From assembly GCF_014201415.1 (NCBI RefSeq), contig NZ_JACHEH010000004.1:248001-312000 (forward strand): a stretch of 64,000 nt of DNA. Reading direction: 5' to 3'. Both the position numbers and the translations under genes were made by a program. This DNA is from Chelatococcus composti. GTDB taxonomy: Bacteria; Pseudomonadota; Alphaproteobacteria; Rhizobiales; Beijerinckiaceae. Each line of letters begins with the position of its first letter. Position 1 is the first letter of the stretch. This document shows, one piece after another, positions 15,630 to 24,908 of this stretch. The notes below the pieces were generated by a model, which was not told where the DNA came from, did no database searches, and saw only the letters and a list, made by a program, of their open reading frames with translations.

Positions 15630-17433
15630 TTTTCTTCATCTCTTCCTTGAAGGGGGACACCGGGCCGCGCGCACGCGCAATGGACTGGACGACGGAGGTG
15701 GCAGCGGGCCGGGCGCCGGCGCCGTCACGCGGCAGCAGAACCGTCACCGTCGTGCCTTCGCCGCTGCGACTCGCCACTTCGACCGTCCCGCCGTGCAGCG
15801 CCGCGAGGCCCTGCACCACGCAGAAGCCGAGACCGGTTCCCTCATACGGGCGATCATAGGACGAGTGCGCCTGAAAGAAAGGCTTGCCGAGCTGTGCAAG
15901 ATCGCTTTCCGCGATGCCGATGCCGGTGTCGCTGACGACGAGCGCAACCTGCGCGCCCGCGGATTTGAGCCGCACTGTGACCTCACCTCGCGGCGTGAAC
16001 TTGAGGGCATTGCCGAGCAGGTTGAGAAGGATCTGCCGGCAGGCGCGCGGGTCAGCCACGATCACGCAAGGCTCCACAATCTCGCGGCGCAGCTGCACGC
16101 CCGCAGCCCGGGCCTTGACCTCCATGAGGTCGCAGCAGTCGCGCATGAGTGCGGCGAGGTCGAAAGGCTCCGGGGCGATGGTGAAGTTGCCCGATTCGAT
16201 GCGCGAGACATCGAGCAGCGTGTTGACCACGTCCAGCAGATGGCGACCCGACCCGGCGATGATGCTGGCATATTCGCGCCGGCGCGCCTCGTCCGTGGGG
16301 CACAGCGAATCGCTCGCCAGCATGTCCGAGAAGCCGATGATGGCATTGAGCGGCGTGCGCAGCTCGTGGCTGACGACGGCGAGGAAACGGTCCTTGGCCT
16401 CGTTCGCCGAGACGGCGGCGTGGCGCGCCTCCTCGAGCTCGCTTTCACGCCGGCACTGCTCGCTGACGTCCCGCGTCACCGCGATGACGGCACAGCCGTC
16501 GGGCGCGTCGCAGTCGGCTTGCGCGATTCGCATTTCGACCCAGCGCACCGTCGGGGCGCCGCGCCCCTCCGGCGGCGGGACCATGAGGCGATATCGGACC
16601 TCGACCGGCCGCCCGAGGTGTCGCGCATCCGCCAGCGCCTTGAGGAAGGCGGGCCGGTCCGCCACGTGCACGCGCTCGAAGAAGCCGCGGCCCACGAGGC
16701 TTTCCGGCCCTTCGCCGAGAAGGGCGCGCGCCGCGTCGCTGGCGAACACCACCTGCCCGGCGGCGTCGTGCCACGTCACGAGATCGTTGAGAGCTCCAAG
16801 CACGGCGCGGTCGCGCAGGTGGCGCGCCGTTTCGTGCCGCTGCCTCTCCCGGTCGCGCCGCTGGGCGAGCAGCACCAGGGCCGTCGCGCAGGCGATCGCC
16901 GCGGCCGCCGAGAGCGGCCATGCGACCATGGGTGAAAGAAGATCGGCAGCAGGATTGGCGAGCGATTCGATAACGAATACGCCCACGACGGCAGAGAGCG
17001 CGATCGCTGCCGCGACGAGGGCGGTCCCCCGCTCGCCCCAGACGAGAGCCGTCAGCGGCATCAGCGGCAGGAAGAGCAGCGCGGGAGAGCCGATGCCGCC
17101 CGTGCCGCGGCTGACCGTGAGGATGAGACCGGCGATCGCCAGCGACGAAACGGCGCAGGCGGGCAGCAGTCGCCCGGTGCGGGACAGGACGGCGGCGGCG
17201 ACGACCGGCAGCGCAAGGCAGCACAGTGCAAGGGCCGTCAGTCCCCCCGGCGCGCCCCAGCCGACGAGATAGATAGGCACCAGCGCAAGGGCGGCGAGGC
17301 CCGCCCCCAGGTGCGCCAGCATGAAGTCCACATGGCGCCGGCGCAGGTCCTCGTCCTCCACCGCCGGGTGGACGAGGACGCCGATGCGCGCCCGGAGGAT
17401 CGACAGGATCTGCGCTGCAGCCACTCTACACAC
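15622..17433 (-). CDS. PAS-domain membrane sensor histidine kinase, DivJ-like
   Basis: A 603-residue kinase. The first 190 residues form about six hydrophobic segments, followed by a PAS domain (about 205-325), a HisKA domain with the phosphoacceptor in VVSHELRTPLNAIIGFSDML (His near 356), and a HATPase domain (NLLGNALKFTPRG, DTGIGIAESDLAQLGKPFFQ, GTGLGFCVVQGLAALHGG). Length and layout match the DivJ cell-cycle kinase of Caulobacter and relatives, and the HisKA sequence is of the DivJ/PleC/PdhS type, but I cannot separate these by eye. The start (GTG 17433) has no clear ribosome site. A near-CtrA box lies about 60 bases upstream. Operon with a peptidoglycan-binding protein and DUF1491. Confidence 0.8.
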   Translation of the reverse strand: MCRVAAAQILSILRARIGVLVHPAVEDEDLRRRHVDFMLAHLGAGLAALALVPIYLVGWGAPGGLTALALCCLALPVVAAAVLSRTGRLLPACAVSSLAIAGLILTVSRGTGGIGSPALLFLPLMPLTALVWGERGTALVAAAIALSAVVGVFVIESLANPAADLLSPMVAWPLSAAAAIACATALVLLAQRRDRERQRHETARHLRDRAVLGALNDLVTWHDAAGQVVFASDAARALLGEGPESLVGRGFFERVHVADRPAFLKALADARHLGRPVEVRYRLMVPPPEGRGAPTVRWVEMRIAQADCDAPDGCAVIAVTRDVSEQCRRESELEEARHAAVSANEAKDRFLAVVSHELRTPLNAIIGFSDMLASDSLCPTDEARRREYASIIAGSGRHLLDVVNTLLDVSRIESGNFTIAPEPFDLAALMRDCCDLMEVKARAAGVQLRREIVEPCVIVADPRACRQILLNLLGNALKFTPRGEVTVRLKSAGAQVALVVSDTGIGIAESDLAQLGKPFFQAHSSYDRPYEGTGLGFCVVQGLAALHGGTVEVASRSGEGTTVTVLLPRDGAGARPAATSVVQSIARARGPVSPFKEEMKKSA

Positions 17434-17778
17434 GTACGCACGAGGCTTCTCGCGCGCTCCTTCAACTCGTCGCTGCAGCTTGCCACTGCCCGATTAAGCG
17501 AACCCTAAAGGCGGCCGGGAAAGTGCCGCAAAGGGCGGCCGCGGCGAGGCCGCGGACCGGACGCAGCTTCTATCGCCGTTAACGAAGGGTGAAGGGAGAA
17601 TCTCAAAGCCCGGCAACGGTTTGCCACGCAAGGAGCGGGCGCTGCAATGCCTGCCCAGGCCGGCCTTCCCGGATTGCTCGAATTGTAGCGGTCGCGTTCA
17701 TCGGCCCTTGCCGAAGGGCCGGCAAGCTTGGCGCACCCAGCCGCCCTTGTACCCGGCGAGGGCACGGACCTGCGACCC
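17434..17778. other. Divergent intergenic region with a near-CtrA box
   Basis: These 345 bases lie between the divergent histidine kinase and the small membrane protein gene. I see no supported gene. TTAA-N7-CTAA at 17494-17508 is one base off the CtrA consensus and sits about 60 bases before the kinase start. A short GC hairpin (CCGCGGC-GAG-GCCGCGG, 17539-17555) and a TTAACGAAGGGTGAA stretch near 17579 are also present. Confidence 0.45.
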
Positions 17779-18126
17779 ATGAGCTTTCTGCTGCGCAGTG
17801 CGCTCCTCATTGGCGTGATCTTCTTTCTCTCCCCGGTGCGGGAGGGAGCGGAGGAAGACCGTTCCACCACATCGCAGGTCGGCACCCGGCCGTTGGCCGC
17901 CGTGAACGAGAGCCTGGCCGAGGTTGCGGGGTCGGCGGACACGGCCGAGCGGGCGCTCGCCCTGTGGCAGATGCTCGACGACGAGACCCGCCGCCGCCTC
18001 GTCGAGGCCCTGACAGGCTGGCGGGCGGAGCAGGCCCCGTCCGCATCCCGCCCCGGCGGCCGAGATACGCTGAACGAGCTCGACCGCGCCGTGCCCTGGC
18101 GCGGCCCCGACGCCGGCCGGGGCTGA
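17779..18126 (+). CDS. Small protein with N-terminal membrane segment, next to sufE
   Basis: A 115-residue protein starting MSFLLRSALLIGVIFFLSP, a hydrophobic signal or anchor, followed by a soluble, Ala/Arg-rich helical region (ALALWQMLDDETRRRLVEALTGW). The start is chosen because the longer frame upstream lacks a sensible N-terminus. In many Rhizobiales a small membrane protein (DUF5330) is encoded beside sufE, and the N-terminus resembles that family, but its Cys-containing segment is missing here, so I leave it unnamed. Confidence 0.55.
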   Translation: MSFLLRSALLIGVIFFLSPVREGAEEDRSTTSQVGTRPLAAVNESLAEVAGSADTAERALALWQMLDDETRRRLVEALTGWRAEQAPSASRPGGRDTLNELDRAVPWRGPDAGRG

Positions 18127-18233
18127 CCGAAAGCCCGCTCGCCGCCGCGGAAACCGTGCAATCCCGCGCCGATGGTCTATATAAGCGTGAGTGCCGGGGC
18201 GCGGGCGTCGCGTTGCGGCGCACCGGCATACGG

Positions 18234-18677
18234 ATGACATCGGCCATGCAGCCTTCTCTCGACGAGATCCTGGAAAACTTTGAACTGCTCGACGAGTGGG
18301 ACGATCGCTATCGCTACCTGATCGAACTCGGCCGCACGCTCGAGCCCCTGCCGGAGGAGGCGCGCACCGACGCCAACAAGGTCCGCGGCTGTGCCAGCCA
18401 GGTCTGGCTCGACACCCGCGTGGTCAGACAGCCGGGGCAGGAACCTGTGCTCGAGTTCCTCGGCGACAGTGACGCCCACATCGTGCGCGGGCTGGTGGCG
18501 CTCGCCTTCGCCATCTTCTCGGGCCGCCCCGCCAGGACGATCCTCGAGACGGACGCCCTCGCCATCTTCAAGCAGCTCGGCCTGTCGGAGCACCTGACGC
18601 CGCAGCGGTCGAACGGGCTGCGTTCCATGGTGGAGCGCATCAAGAGCGAGGCCCGCGCCGCGCTGGCTGCCGCCTGA
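18234..18677 (+). CDS. sufE: SufE-like cysteine desulfuration protein
   Basis: A protein of about 147 residues that accepts sulfane sulfur from the cysteine desulfurase SufS and enhances it in iron-sulfur cluster assembly. Diagnostic segments are ILENFELLDEWDDRYRYLIELGR, KVRGCASQVW with the sulfur-accepting Cys near residue 53, and GLSEHLTPQRSNGLRSMVERIK. ATG 18234 is used; ATG 18246, four codons later, is equally plausible. No suf operon is nearby, as is common for a stand-alone sufE in the Rhizobiales. Confidence 0.93.
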   Translation: MTSAMQPSLDEILENFELLDEWDDRYRYLIELGRTLEPLPEEARTDANKVRGCASQVWLDTRVVRQPGQEPVLEFLGDSDAHIVRGLVALAFAIFSGRPARTILETDALAIFKQLGLSEHLTPQRSNGLRSMVERIKSEARAALAAA

Positions 18678-18688
18678 ACGCTGCCTCG

Positions 18689-19546
18689 CTAGATCCGGGC
18701 CGCCGCTCCTTCCTCCCGCCACAGCCGTGTGGTGCGAGCCCTCACCGGCCCCCGCGCCTCGACAGCGAGCCCGTAATGCTCCGCGAGCCGTGCAAGCGCC
18801 ATGCCGAGCACCAGCTTGGCGGAACGGGCGGGCCAGCCACGCTCGCGCTCCACCGTCTCGAGGCCCTTGAGAAAGCCGCAGACGTCAAGCAGCAAATCGG
18901 CGAATTCCGGCCCGACGGCCTTCAGGGCGCGCTGCACGCGCTGGCGGGCGGCGATGACGGCATCGCTGGCACTGGCAGGATCGCGCAGGTTTCCTGCCCC
19001 CTGCCCGCCCACCGGGTCCCACCTTGAGGTGACGCTCGGCAGGATCTGCCCCATGGTGATGTCCCGCCGCAGCCGTTCGCCCGCCTCAAGCCCGGCCGCA
19101 TCGATAAGCGGCCTGCCGCCACGCCCGCGCCGGCGCGCCAGAAACTGCAGGGGGCTCTCGGCGGCGTTGACGCGCAGCCGCCGCGTCTCCCCGCCTGCGG
19201 GCTGCTTCTCGACTGCCTCGACAATCTCCCGATGCTGGGCCAGGAAGCCCTCGGTGCCGCCGCCGGCGCACAGCCGCGCGGCGCGGGCACGGCCCGCGCC
19301 AGTCGCGACCAGCAGGCGGCAACCGCGCGGTGGCCGCTCCCAACAGGCCAGATCTTCCGCCACCAGCCGCTCGGCCGCGGCGACGGCAACGCGGCCCGCG
19401 CCGAGCGTCGTCTTGCCGCGCCGCAGATAGAGCGTGACGTGGCCGGGCTCGTCCGCCGTCACGCGGGCAAAGGCCTCTTCCTCGCCGGCCAGGTGCAGGA
19501 GCAGGCGTCGGCAGGCTGCGCTCAGCTTCTCGTCGTGTCCTGGCAT
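18689..19546 (-). CDS. DUF6456 domain-containing protein
   Basis: A 285-residue protein with a C-terminal region typical of DUF6456 (RLRVNAAESPLQFLARRRGRGGRPLIDAAGLEAGERLRRD, then TSRWDP, and DLLLDVCGFLKGLETVERERGWPARSAKLVLGMALARLAEHYGL). The N-terminal half contains a possible winged-helix-like part, so a DNA-binding role is conceivable but unproven. The ATG at 19546 is preceded by AAAGGA at good spacing, which decides against the longer frame. It is convergent with sufE, eleven bases apart. Confidence 0.8.
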   Translation of the reverse strand: MPGHDEKLSAACRRLLLHLAGEEEAFARVTADEPGHVTLYLRRGKTTLGAGRVAVAAAERLVAEDLACWERPPRGCRLLVATGAGRARAARLCAGGGTEGFLAQHREIVEAVEKQPAGGETRRLRVNAAESPLQFLARRRGRGGRPLIDAAGLEAGERLRRDITMGQILPSVTSRWDPVGGQGAGNLRDPASASDAVIAARQRVQRALKAVGPEFADLLLDVCGFLKGLETVERERGWPARSAKLVLGMALARLAEHYGLAVEARGPVRARTTRLWREEGAAARI

Positions 19547-19897
19547 CGTCCCATCCTTTCGCCGAGACGCAAAGCCGACGGCACCGGTGCGACACTTCCC
19601 CGGGAAGCGCCTGCCGGCACGAGGCATTGCGCCGGATCATCAATCATGTTCACTATATGTTCCAATCGCAATCACGCACCGCCGCCAGCGGGCGATGCAG
19701 ATATAGGTATATATTCTTAATATCAGCCGGGCAAGCGATTCGGATCAGGAGGGGCGTCCTCGGGCTGCACAGCTCGACAACCGTGCCCTGCAAGGCACAG
19801 CGCGCCACAGAATGGGATCAATGTGCCCGCGGACGGTTGACTCCGGCGCCCCTCTTCGTGCTGTAAGGCATTCTTTCCCGTCCGGCGGCCGGAATCG
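19547..19897. other. Intergenic region between DUF6456 gene and diguanylate cyclase gene
   Basis: No supported gene in these 351 bases. An AT-rich patch (about 19640-19725, including TATAGGTATATATTC) stands out from the GC-rich surroundings and probably contains promoters for the divergent genes. No clear operator or hairpin was found. Confidence 0.4.
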
Positions 19898-21169
19898 ATG
19901 TCAGGCACGGTCCTTCTTCTCTCCCAGGCACTGCTCTATTTCGCCACGATGGCCACGCTGTTCCGGATGCGTGACCGGCTGGGCCTTGGTCCCTTCCTGT
20001 GCGTCCTCGGCGTGATGCACTTTCTCGAGACATATCTGGCGGCCGTCTTCTTCATTGAGCTGCCGTTCGGCCTCATCTCGCCGGGCTCGACAGTCCTGTT
20101 CGCGGGTAAGCTGGCGATCATCCTGCTCTTCTACATCCGCGAGGATGCCGAAACCGTTCGCCAGCCGATTTACGGGCTGCTCATCGGCAACTTCCTCATG
20201 GTCGCCCTGGTGACGACGCTGCGCATCGCCGGCCCGCCGCCCGTGCCGCTGCCCGGCTACAATCCCGATCTCGTGCTCATCGACCAGATGGGCGCGCTGA
20301 TGATCTGGGGCACGACGCTGCTTTTCATCGACGCAATCGCGCTGATCCTGCTCTACGAGAAGCTGCGCTCGTTCCTGAGAAGGTCGATCGTCCTGCGGGC
20401 CTGCGTCACCCTAGCGGTGATCCTGACCTTCGACCAGATTTTCTTCTTCATTGGGTTGCGCGTGGTCACGGCTCCCCCCTTCGACGCGCTCCCTGGCGGC
20501 TGGATCGCGAAGATCGGAGCGGCCGTCGTCTACAGCGCGCTCATCGGGCTGTATCTCGCCTTCTTTGAGAAGAACGCCCCCTGCGTGGCGCCGCAGGCGG
20601 TCTCGGACATCTTCAACAAGCTCACCTACCGCCAGAAGTACGAGGAGCTGCTCGGCAGGACGAGCCGCGATGCGCTGACCGGCGCACTGACGCGCGAACG
20701 CTTCGAGACGCTGGGCCCGGCCATCCTGCGCCACAACGGCGCCGCCGGCAGGCCCGTCAGCCTCGCGGTCCTCGATGTCGACCACTTCAAGAGCATCAAC
20801 GACCGCTACGGCCATGTCACGGGCGACGAGGTGCTGCAGCGCGTGGTCGAATGCGTACGGTCGGAAATCCGGGCCGAGGACTTCGTCTTTCGCTACGGCG
20901 GCGAAGAATTCGTGATCCTGTGGGAGAACATGACGCACGCCGCCGCCCTGACCTCAGCCGAGCGCATGCGCCAGTCGCTGCACCGGATACTGGCGCGGGA
21001 GTTCGAGGCGGCTCCGACGGTCAGTATCGGCGTCGCGACCTTTCCCGACGACGCGGCCACCATTCGCGAGCTTGTCGCCCACGCCGACGGGCATCTTTAC
21101 GAAGCAAAGCGCCAGGGCCGCGACAGGGTCATCGGCAATCACGCCGTAAGTGCAGAATACGACGCCTGA
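19898..21169 (+). CDS. Membrane-bound diguanylate cyclase (GGDEF)
   Basis: A 423-residue protein that should make cyclic di-GMP. The first 225 residues hold six to seven hydrophobic segments (a 7TM-like sensor resembling no named domain I can assign), followed by a GGDEF domain at about 250-415 with DALTGALTRERF, LDVDHFKSINDRYGHVTGDEVL and the active-site RYGGEEFVIL; the signature is intact as GGEEF. An RxxD-type inhibitory site is not obvious. No EAL domain follows. It stands alone between AT-rich upstream sequence and the mucR terminator. Confidence 0.9.
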   Translation: MSGTVLLLSQALLYFATMATLFRMRDRLGLGPFLCVLGVMHFLETYLAAVFFIELPFGLISPGSTVLFAGKLAIILLFYIREDAETVRQPIYGLLIGNFLMVALVTTLRIAGPPPVPLPGYNPDLVLIDQMGALMIWGTTLLFIDAIALILLYEKLRSFLRRSIVLRACVTLAVILTFDQIFFFIGLRVVTAPPFDALPGGWIAKIGAAVVYSALIGLYLAFFEKNAPCVAPQAVSDIFNKLTYRQKYEELLGRTSRDALTGALTRERFETLGPAILRHNGAAGRPVSLAVLDVDHFKSINDRYGHVTGDEVLQRVVECVRSEIRAEDFVFRYGGEEFVILWENMTHAAALTSAERMRQSLHRILAREFEAAPTVSIGVATFPDDAATIRELVAHADGHLYEAKRQGRDRVIGNHAVSAEYDA

Positions 21170-21244
21170 AGCCGGCATGATGGCGGCTGCAGGCGGCACG
21201 GCCGATTGAAGCCGCCGCGTCCTGCAGCCCCCCAAAAAACAAAC

Positions 21245-21265
21245 GGGGCAGCCCGAGGCTGCCCC
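21245..21265 (-). terminator. Intrinsic terminator of mucR
   Basis: A perfect nine-base-pair stem with a three-base loop (GGGGCAGCC-CGA-GGCTGCCCC), followed on the minus strand by a T-rich run (CGTTTGTTTTTTGG). It lies about 40 bases after the mucR stop and is oriented to end mucR transcription; on the plus strand it may also shield the diguanylate cyclase transcript. Confidence 0.85.
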
Positions 21266-21306
21266 ACGTCCGTTCGCGATCACCGGCTGCGGTGCAGCCG
21301 GGCGCG

Positions 21307-21738
21307 TCAACCGCGGCTCGAAGTGCGGCGCTTGCGGCGCTGCTGGCCGAGGCCCATCTCCTTGGCGAGCTGGGAGCGGGCCTTGGCGTAGTTCGGCGCC
21401 ACCATCGGATAGTCGGCCGGCAGCCCCCACTTCTCGCGATACTGCTCTGGCGTCATGTTGTACTGCGTACGCAGGTGACGCTTCAGAGACTTGAACTTCT
21501 TGCCGTCTTCCAGGCAGATGATGAAGTCCGGCGTGACCGACTTCTTGATCGGAACAGCCGGCTTCGGCGCCTCGACCGGTGCCTCGACGGCGCCGCCGGC
21601 GACGCGCATGAGCGCGCCGTGCACTTCGCCGATGAGTGCGGGCAGGTCCGAGGACGCGACAGAATTGTTACTCACGTAGGCGGAAACGATATCGGCCGCG
21701 AGCTCGATATAGTTCGCTGACGCTGCATTGTCGTTCAT
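21307..21738 (-). CDS. mucR: MucR/Ros-type zinc-finger-fold transcriptional regulator
   Basis: A 143-residue global regulator of the Ros/MucR family, which in rhizobia and Brucella controls exopolysaccharide, motility and cell-cycle genes and represses itself. The DNA-binding region reads [20 protein letters not shown] then [21 protein letters not shown] and [12 protein letters not shown]. Relative to Ros, the second zinc Cys is Asp (near 78) and one of the zinc His positions is Gln (near 92), leaving Cys 75 and His 88. Some Mesorhizobium homologues fold without zinc, and this may be another such case. ATG 21738 is chosen from the family N-terminus. Confidence 0.93.
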   Translation of the reverse strand: MNDNAASANYIELAADIVSAYVSNNSVASSDLPALIGEVHGALMRVAGGAVEAPVEAPKPAVPIKKSVTPDFIICLEDGKKFKSLKRHLRTQYNMTPEQYREKWGLPADYPMVAPNYAKARSQLAKEMGLGQQRRKRRTSSRG

Positions 21739-22118
21739 TGAACCCGTTTTCCTCTTTTTATCCCGACTATCCGGATACCAGCCAAGCTCGGCGGGTAACC
21801 GGTGACAACACCACACCGCCTACCGTGGCGCGGGCGACAGCTGAACAATCGCCCAGCGAACACTGGCATCTTTCGTGTTCCAATCACACTCATGAAGTAT
21901 GGCAAAGTTGAGAATTTCGCAAGACAAGTTTTTCACTTCTTCAAAATTCAGGTAATCAGTAGCACCGTTTTGAACACCCCTGAAAAGCAGGAACTCCGGA
22001 ATCGGCGCCTCCGCGCGTGCGCAGTCCTGCGAACAAACGCCGCGCAATTTGCGCGCAGCGGCTTGCGCCGGCCTTGGCACAGGAACATATCGTGGGCGCT
22101 AACGACGGAGCGAAACCC
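21739..22118. other. Intergenic region between mucR and msrB
   Basis: These 380 bases hold no supported gene. The part near 21880-21975 is unusually AT-rich (for example TTTTTCACTTCTTCAAAATTC), as expected of MucR-family targets, which include their own promoters. No clear palindrome was found. A GGAG site precedes msrB. Confidence 0.4.
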
Positions 22119-22538
22119 ATGCCAGCAACGGATCGCAACGACAAGGTGGAAAAGACTGCGGCGCAATGGCGCGCCGAATTGACACCCGAGCAGTATCGCA
22201 TCACCCGCCTGGGCGGTACGGAACCACCGTTTTCCAGTCCGTATTATACAGAAAAACGACGTGGTATTTACCGTTGCGTCTGCTGTGGCCAAGCATTGTT
22301 CTCGAGCGATACGAAGTATGATTCCGGCTCCGGCTGGCCGAGCTTCTTCGCACCGGTCAGCGAGGATGTGATCACCGAAGCGCCCGATCACAAGCTTGCG
22401 ATGCCGCGCACGGAAATTCGCTGCGCGCGCTGCGACGCCCATCTCGGCCATGTCTTCCCGGACGGACCGCTGCCGACGGGCCTGCGCTATTGCACCAATG
22501 GCGGAGCTCTTGCCTTCGAGCCTCAGGGGAACGACTGA
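22119..22538 (+). CDS. msrB: Peptide-methionine (R)-S-oxide reductase
   Basis: A 139-residue repair enzyme that reduces methionine-R-sulfoxide in proteins. The family pattern is complete: [22 protein letters not shown], the zinc cysteine pairs CVCCG and [25 protein letters not shown] and the catalytic Cys in RYCTNGGAL (near residue 125). ATG 22119 with a GGAG site about ten bases upstream fits the family length; a longer frame to 22017 is not needed. The S9 peptidase follows 30 bases downstream, so the two may be cotranscribed. Confidence 0.95.
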   Translation: MPATDRNDKVEKTAAQWRAELTPEQYRITRLGGTEPPFSSPYYTEKRRGIYRCVCCGQALFSSDTKYDSGSGWPSFFAPVSEDVITEAPDHKLAMPRTEIRCARCDAHLGHVFPDGPLPTGLRYCTNGGALAFEPQGND

Positions 22539-22567
22539 GGAGCGGACGAGACGAGACGGAACGAGCG

Positions 22568-24664
22568 ATGACACAGCCCCTCCCGCCGCGCGCGCAGGCC
22601 CGCCCCGTCACCCGGACGGTGCACGGAGTTGAACTCGTCGATGAATACGGCTGGCTGCGCGCGGAGAACTGGCGCGACGTGCTGCGCGACCCTGGCCTGC
22701 TGCCAGCCGACATCCGCGCCCACCTCGAGGCCGAGAACGCCTATGCCGACGCGATCCTCGCTCCGTGCGAAGAACTGAGGCGCCGGCTCGTCGCGGAGAT
22801 GCGCGGGCGCATCAAGGAGGATGATTCCTCTGTTCCGAGCCCGGACGGGCCCTATAGCTACTACGTGCGCTACCGCGAGGGCGGGCAACATCCGCTCGTC
22901 TGCCGCCGGCCGCGCGACGGCGGGGACGAGACGGTCCTGCTCGATGCCGACGCGCTCGCCGAAGGCAAGGCCTTCTTCGAGTTGGCCGAGGCTGAGCATT
23001 CGCCCGATCATCGTCTCCTGGCATGGAGCGCCGACGAGACGGGCGGCGAGCTGCACAGGATCCGCCTGCGCAATCTCGCAACTGGCGAGGACGACGCCAC
23101 CGTCATCGAGCAGACCACGGGCGAGGTGGTGTGGGCGGCCGATTCGCGCAGCTTCTACTACGTGCGCCTTGACGAGAATCACCGGCCCTCGCGCGTCTTT
23201 CGCCACGTTCTCAGCACGGATCCGGCCACCGACGAGGAAATCTACCGGGAGAACGAGGCGGGCTGGTTCGTGCACCTGTCGCGCACCCAGTCCGGCGCCT
23301 TCGGTCTCATCATCGTCTCAGACCACGAGACGAGTGAGGTGCACCTGCTGGACCTCGCGGACCCTGCCGCGCGGCCGCGCCTCGTCGCCGCGCGCGAGAC
23401 GGGGCATCGCTACAGCGTCGAGCACCGGGGCGACGAACTCATCATCGCCACCAATGCCGACGGCGCGGAGGACTTCAAGCTGGTGAGCGCGCCGCTCGCT
23501 GCCCCGGACCGCGAGAACTGGCGCGAGCTCCTGCCCCACCGGCCGGGCGTCATGCTGCTGAAGCACACCGCCTTCCGCGATTTCCTGCTGCGGCTGGAGC
23601 GGGAGAACGCCAACCCGCGCCTCGTCGTGCGTGCCTTCGCCACGGGCGAGGAGCACACCATCGCCTTCGACGAGCCGGCCTATTCCCTGCGCTACGAGCC
23701 GGGCTACGAATACGACACGTCGGTGGTGCGCTTCACCTATTCGTCGATGACGACGCCGGCTGAAACCTATGCCTACGACATGGCCAGCCGCGAGCGCCAG
23801 CTGATCAAGCGGCGCGAAGTGCCCTCCGGCCACGATCCGGCCCGCTACGTGACCAGGCGCCTCTTCGCCACGGCTGAAGATGGCGAGACGGTACCGATCT
23901 CGATACTGCATCGCCGCGACCTCGTCCTCGACGGCACGGCGCCCTGCCTGCTCTATGGCTACGGCGCCTACGGCATCTCCATTCCGGCCGATTTCGAGAC
24001 CAACCGCCTGTCGCTCGTCGACCGCGGCTTCGTCTATGCCATCGCCCACATCCGGGGCGGCACCGAGAAGGGCTGGCGCTGGTACACGGACGGCAAGCGC
24101 GAGAAGAAGACGAACAGTTTCAGCGACTTCATCGCCGCCGGCCGGCACCTCGCCGCCCTCGGCTATACGTCGCCGCAGCGTCTCGTCGCCCACGGTGGCA
24201 GCGCCGGCGGCATGCTGATGGGCGCCGTGGCCAACGCGGCGCCGGACCTGTTCCGTGTGATCCTCGCCGAAGTGCCCTTCGTCGACGTGCTCAATACCAT
24301 GCTCGACGAGAGCCTGCCGCTGACGCCGCCCGAATGGCCGGAATGGGGCGACCCCATTCGGGATGAGGCCGCTTTCCGGCGCATCCTTTCCTATTCGCCC
24401 TATGATCAGGTGAAGGCGCAGGTCTATCCCGCCATCCTCGCCGTCGCCGGCCTGTCGGACCCGCGTGTCACCTACTGGGAGCCGGCCAAATGGGTTGCGC
24501 GCCTGCGCGCGCGCATGAAGGGCGGCGGGCCGGTCGTCCTCTCCACCAACATGGACGCCGGCCACGGCGGTTCCGCCGGGCGCTTCGAGCGGCTGGAAGA
24601 GGTAGCGCGCCTTTATGCCTTCGCGATCCAGCAGACCGGGGCGAGCGACGAGCCCCTGCCCTGA
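22568..24664 (+). CDS. S9A prolyl oligopeptidase family peptidase (oligopeptidase B-like)
   Basis: A 698-residue serine peptidase with an N-terminal seven-bladed propeller (about 1-410) and a C-terminal alpha/beta hydrolase. The catalytic residues are visible: Ser near 545 in GGSAGGMLMG, Asp near 631 in GLSDPRV and His near 666 in DAGHGG. Landmarks such as VDEYGWLRAENW, RYEPGYEYDTSVVRFTYSS and AHIRGGTEKGWRWY are typical of oligopeptidase B, which cleaves short peptides after basic residues. No signal peptide is seen, so it should be cytoplasmic. It probably shares a transcript with msrB. Confidence 0.92.
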   Translation: MTQPLPPRAQARPVTRTVHGVELVDEYGWLRAENWRDVLRDPGLLPADIRAHLEAENAYADAILAPCEELRRRLVAEMRGRIKEDDSSVPSPDGPYSYYVRYREGGQHPLVCRRPRDGGDETVLLDADALAEGKAFFELAEAEHSPDHRLLAWSADETGGELHRIRLRNLATGEDDATVIEQTTGEVVWAADSRSFYYVRLDENHRPSRVFRHVLSTDPATDEEIYRENEAGWFVHLSRTQSGAFGLIIVSDHETSEVHLLDLADPAARPRLVAARETGHRYSVEHRGDELIIATNADGAEDFKLVSAPLAAPDRENWRELLPHRPGVMLLKHTAFRDFLLRLERENANPRLVVRAFATGEEHTIAFDEPAYSLRYEPGYEYDTSVVRFTYSSMTTPAETYAYDMASRERQLIKRREVPSGHDPARYVTRRLFATAEDGETVPISILHRRDLVLDGTAPCLLYGYGAYGISIPADFETNRLSLVDRGFVYAIAHIRGGTEKGWRWYTDGKREKKTNSFSDFIAAGRHLAALGYTSPQRLVAHGGSAGGMLMGAVANAAPDLFRVILAEVPFVDVLNTMLDESLPLTPPEWPEWGDPIRDEAAFRRILSYSPYDQVKAQVYPAILAVAGLSDPRVTYWEPAKWVARLRARMKGGGPVVLSTNMDAGHGGSAGRFERLEEVARLYAFAIQQTGASDEPLP

Positions 24665-24908
24665 TGCCCTGAGGGACGGCTTTGATGATGAGGCGGAGCG
24701 GCGCCCGCTTCATCCCGTCCCCAGGATGCGGCACTTCAGGCGCGGAATTTCATCACAACCGCCACGCGGACTCACCGGCCCCCCGGAAGGCTCCGCCATC
24801 ACGGGTGCGGCGCGCGCTGCCAAGACGCGCCTCGGCCGACTCGCTTGCTGAACCGGAGATTCTCGGAAGAAGGGGAGATGGTCGCCGTGGGCGGCTGGTG
24901 AGGAAGAA

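Noticed and set aside
17539-17555. Short GC hairpin in the kinase upstream region as a terminator
   Set aside because: No T-run on either strand and no gene ends there.
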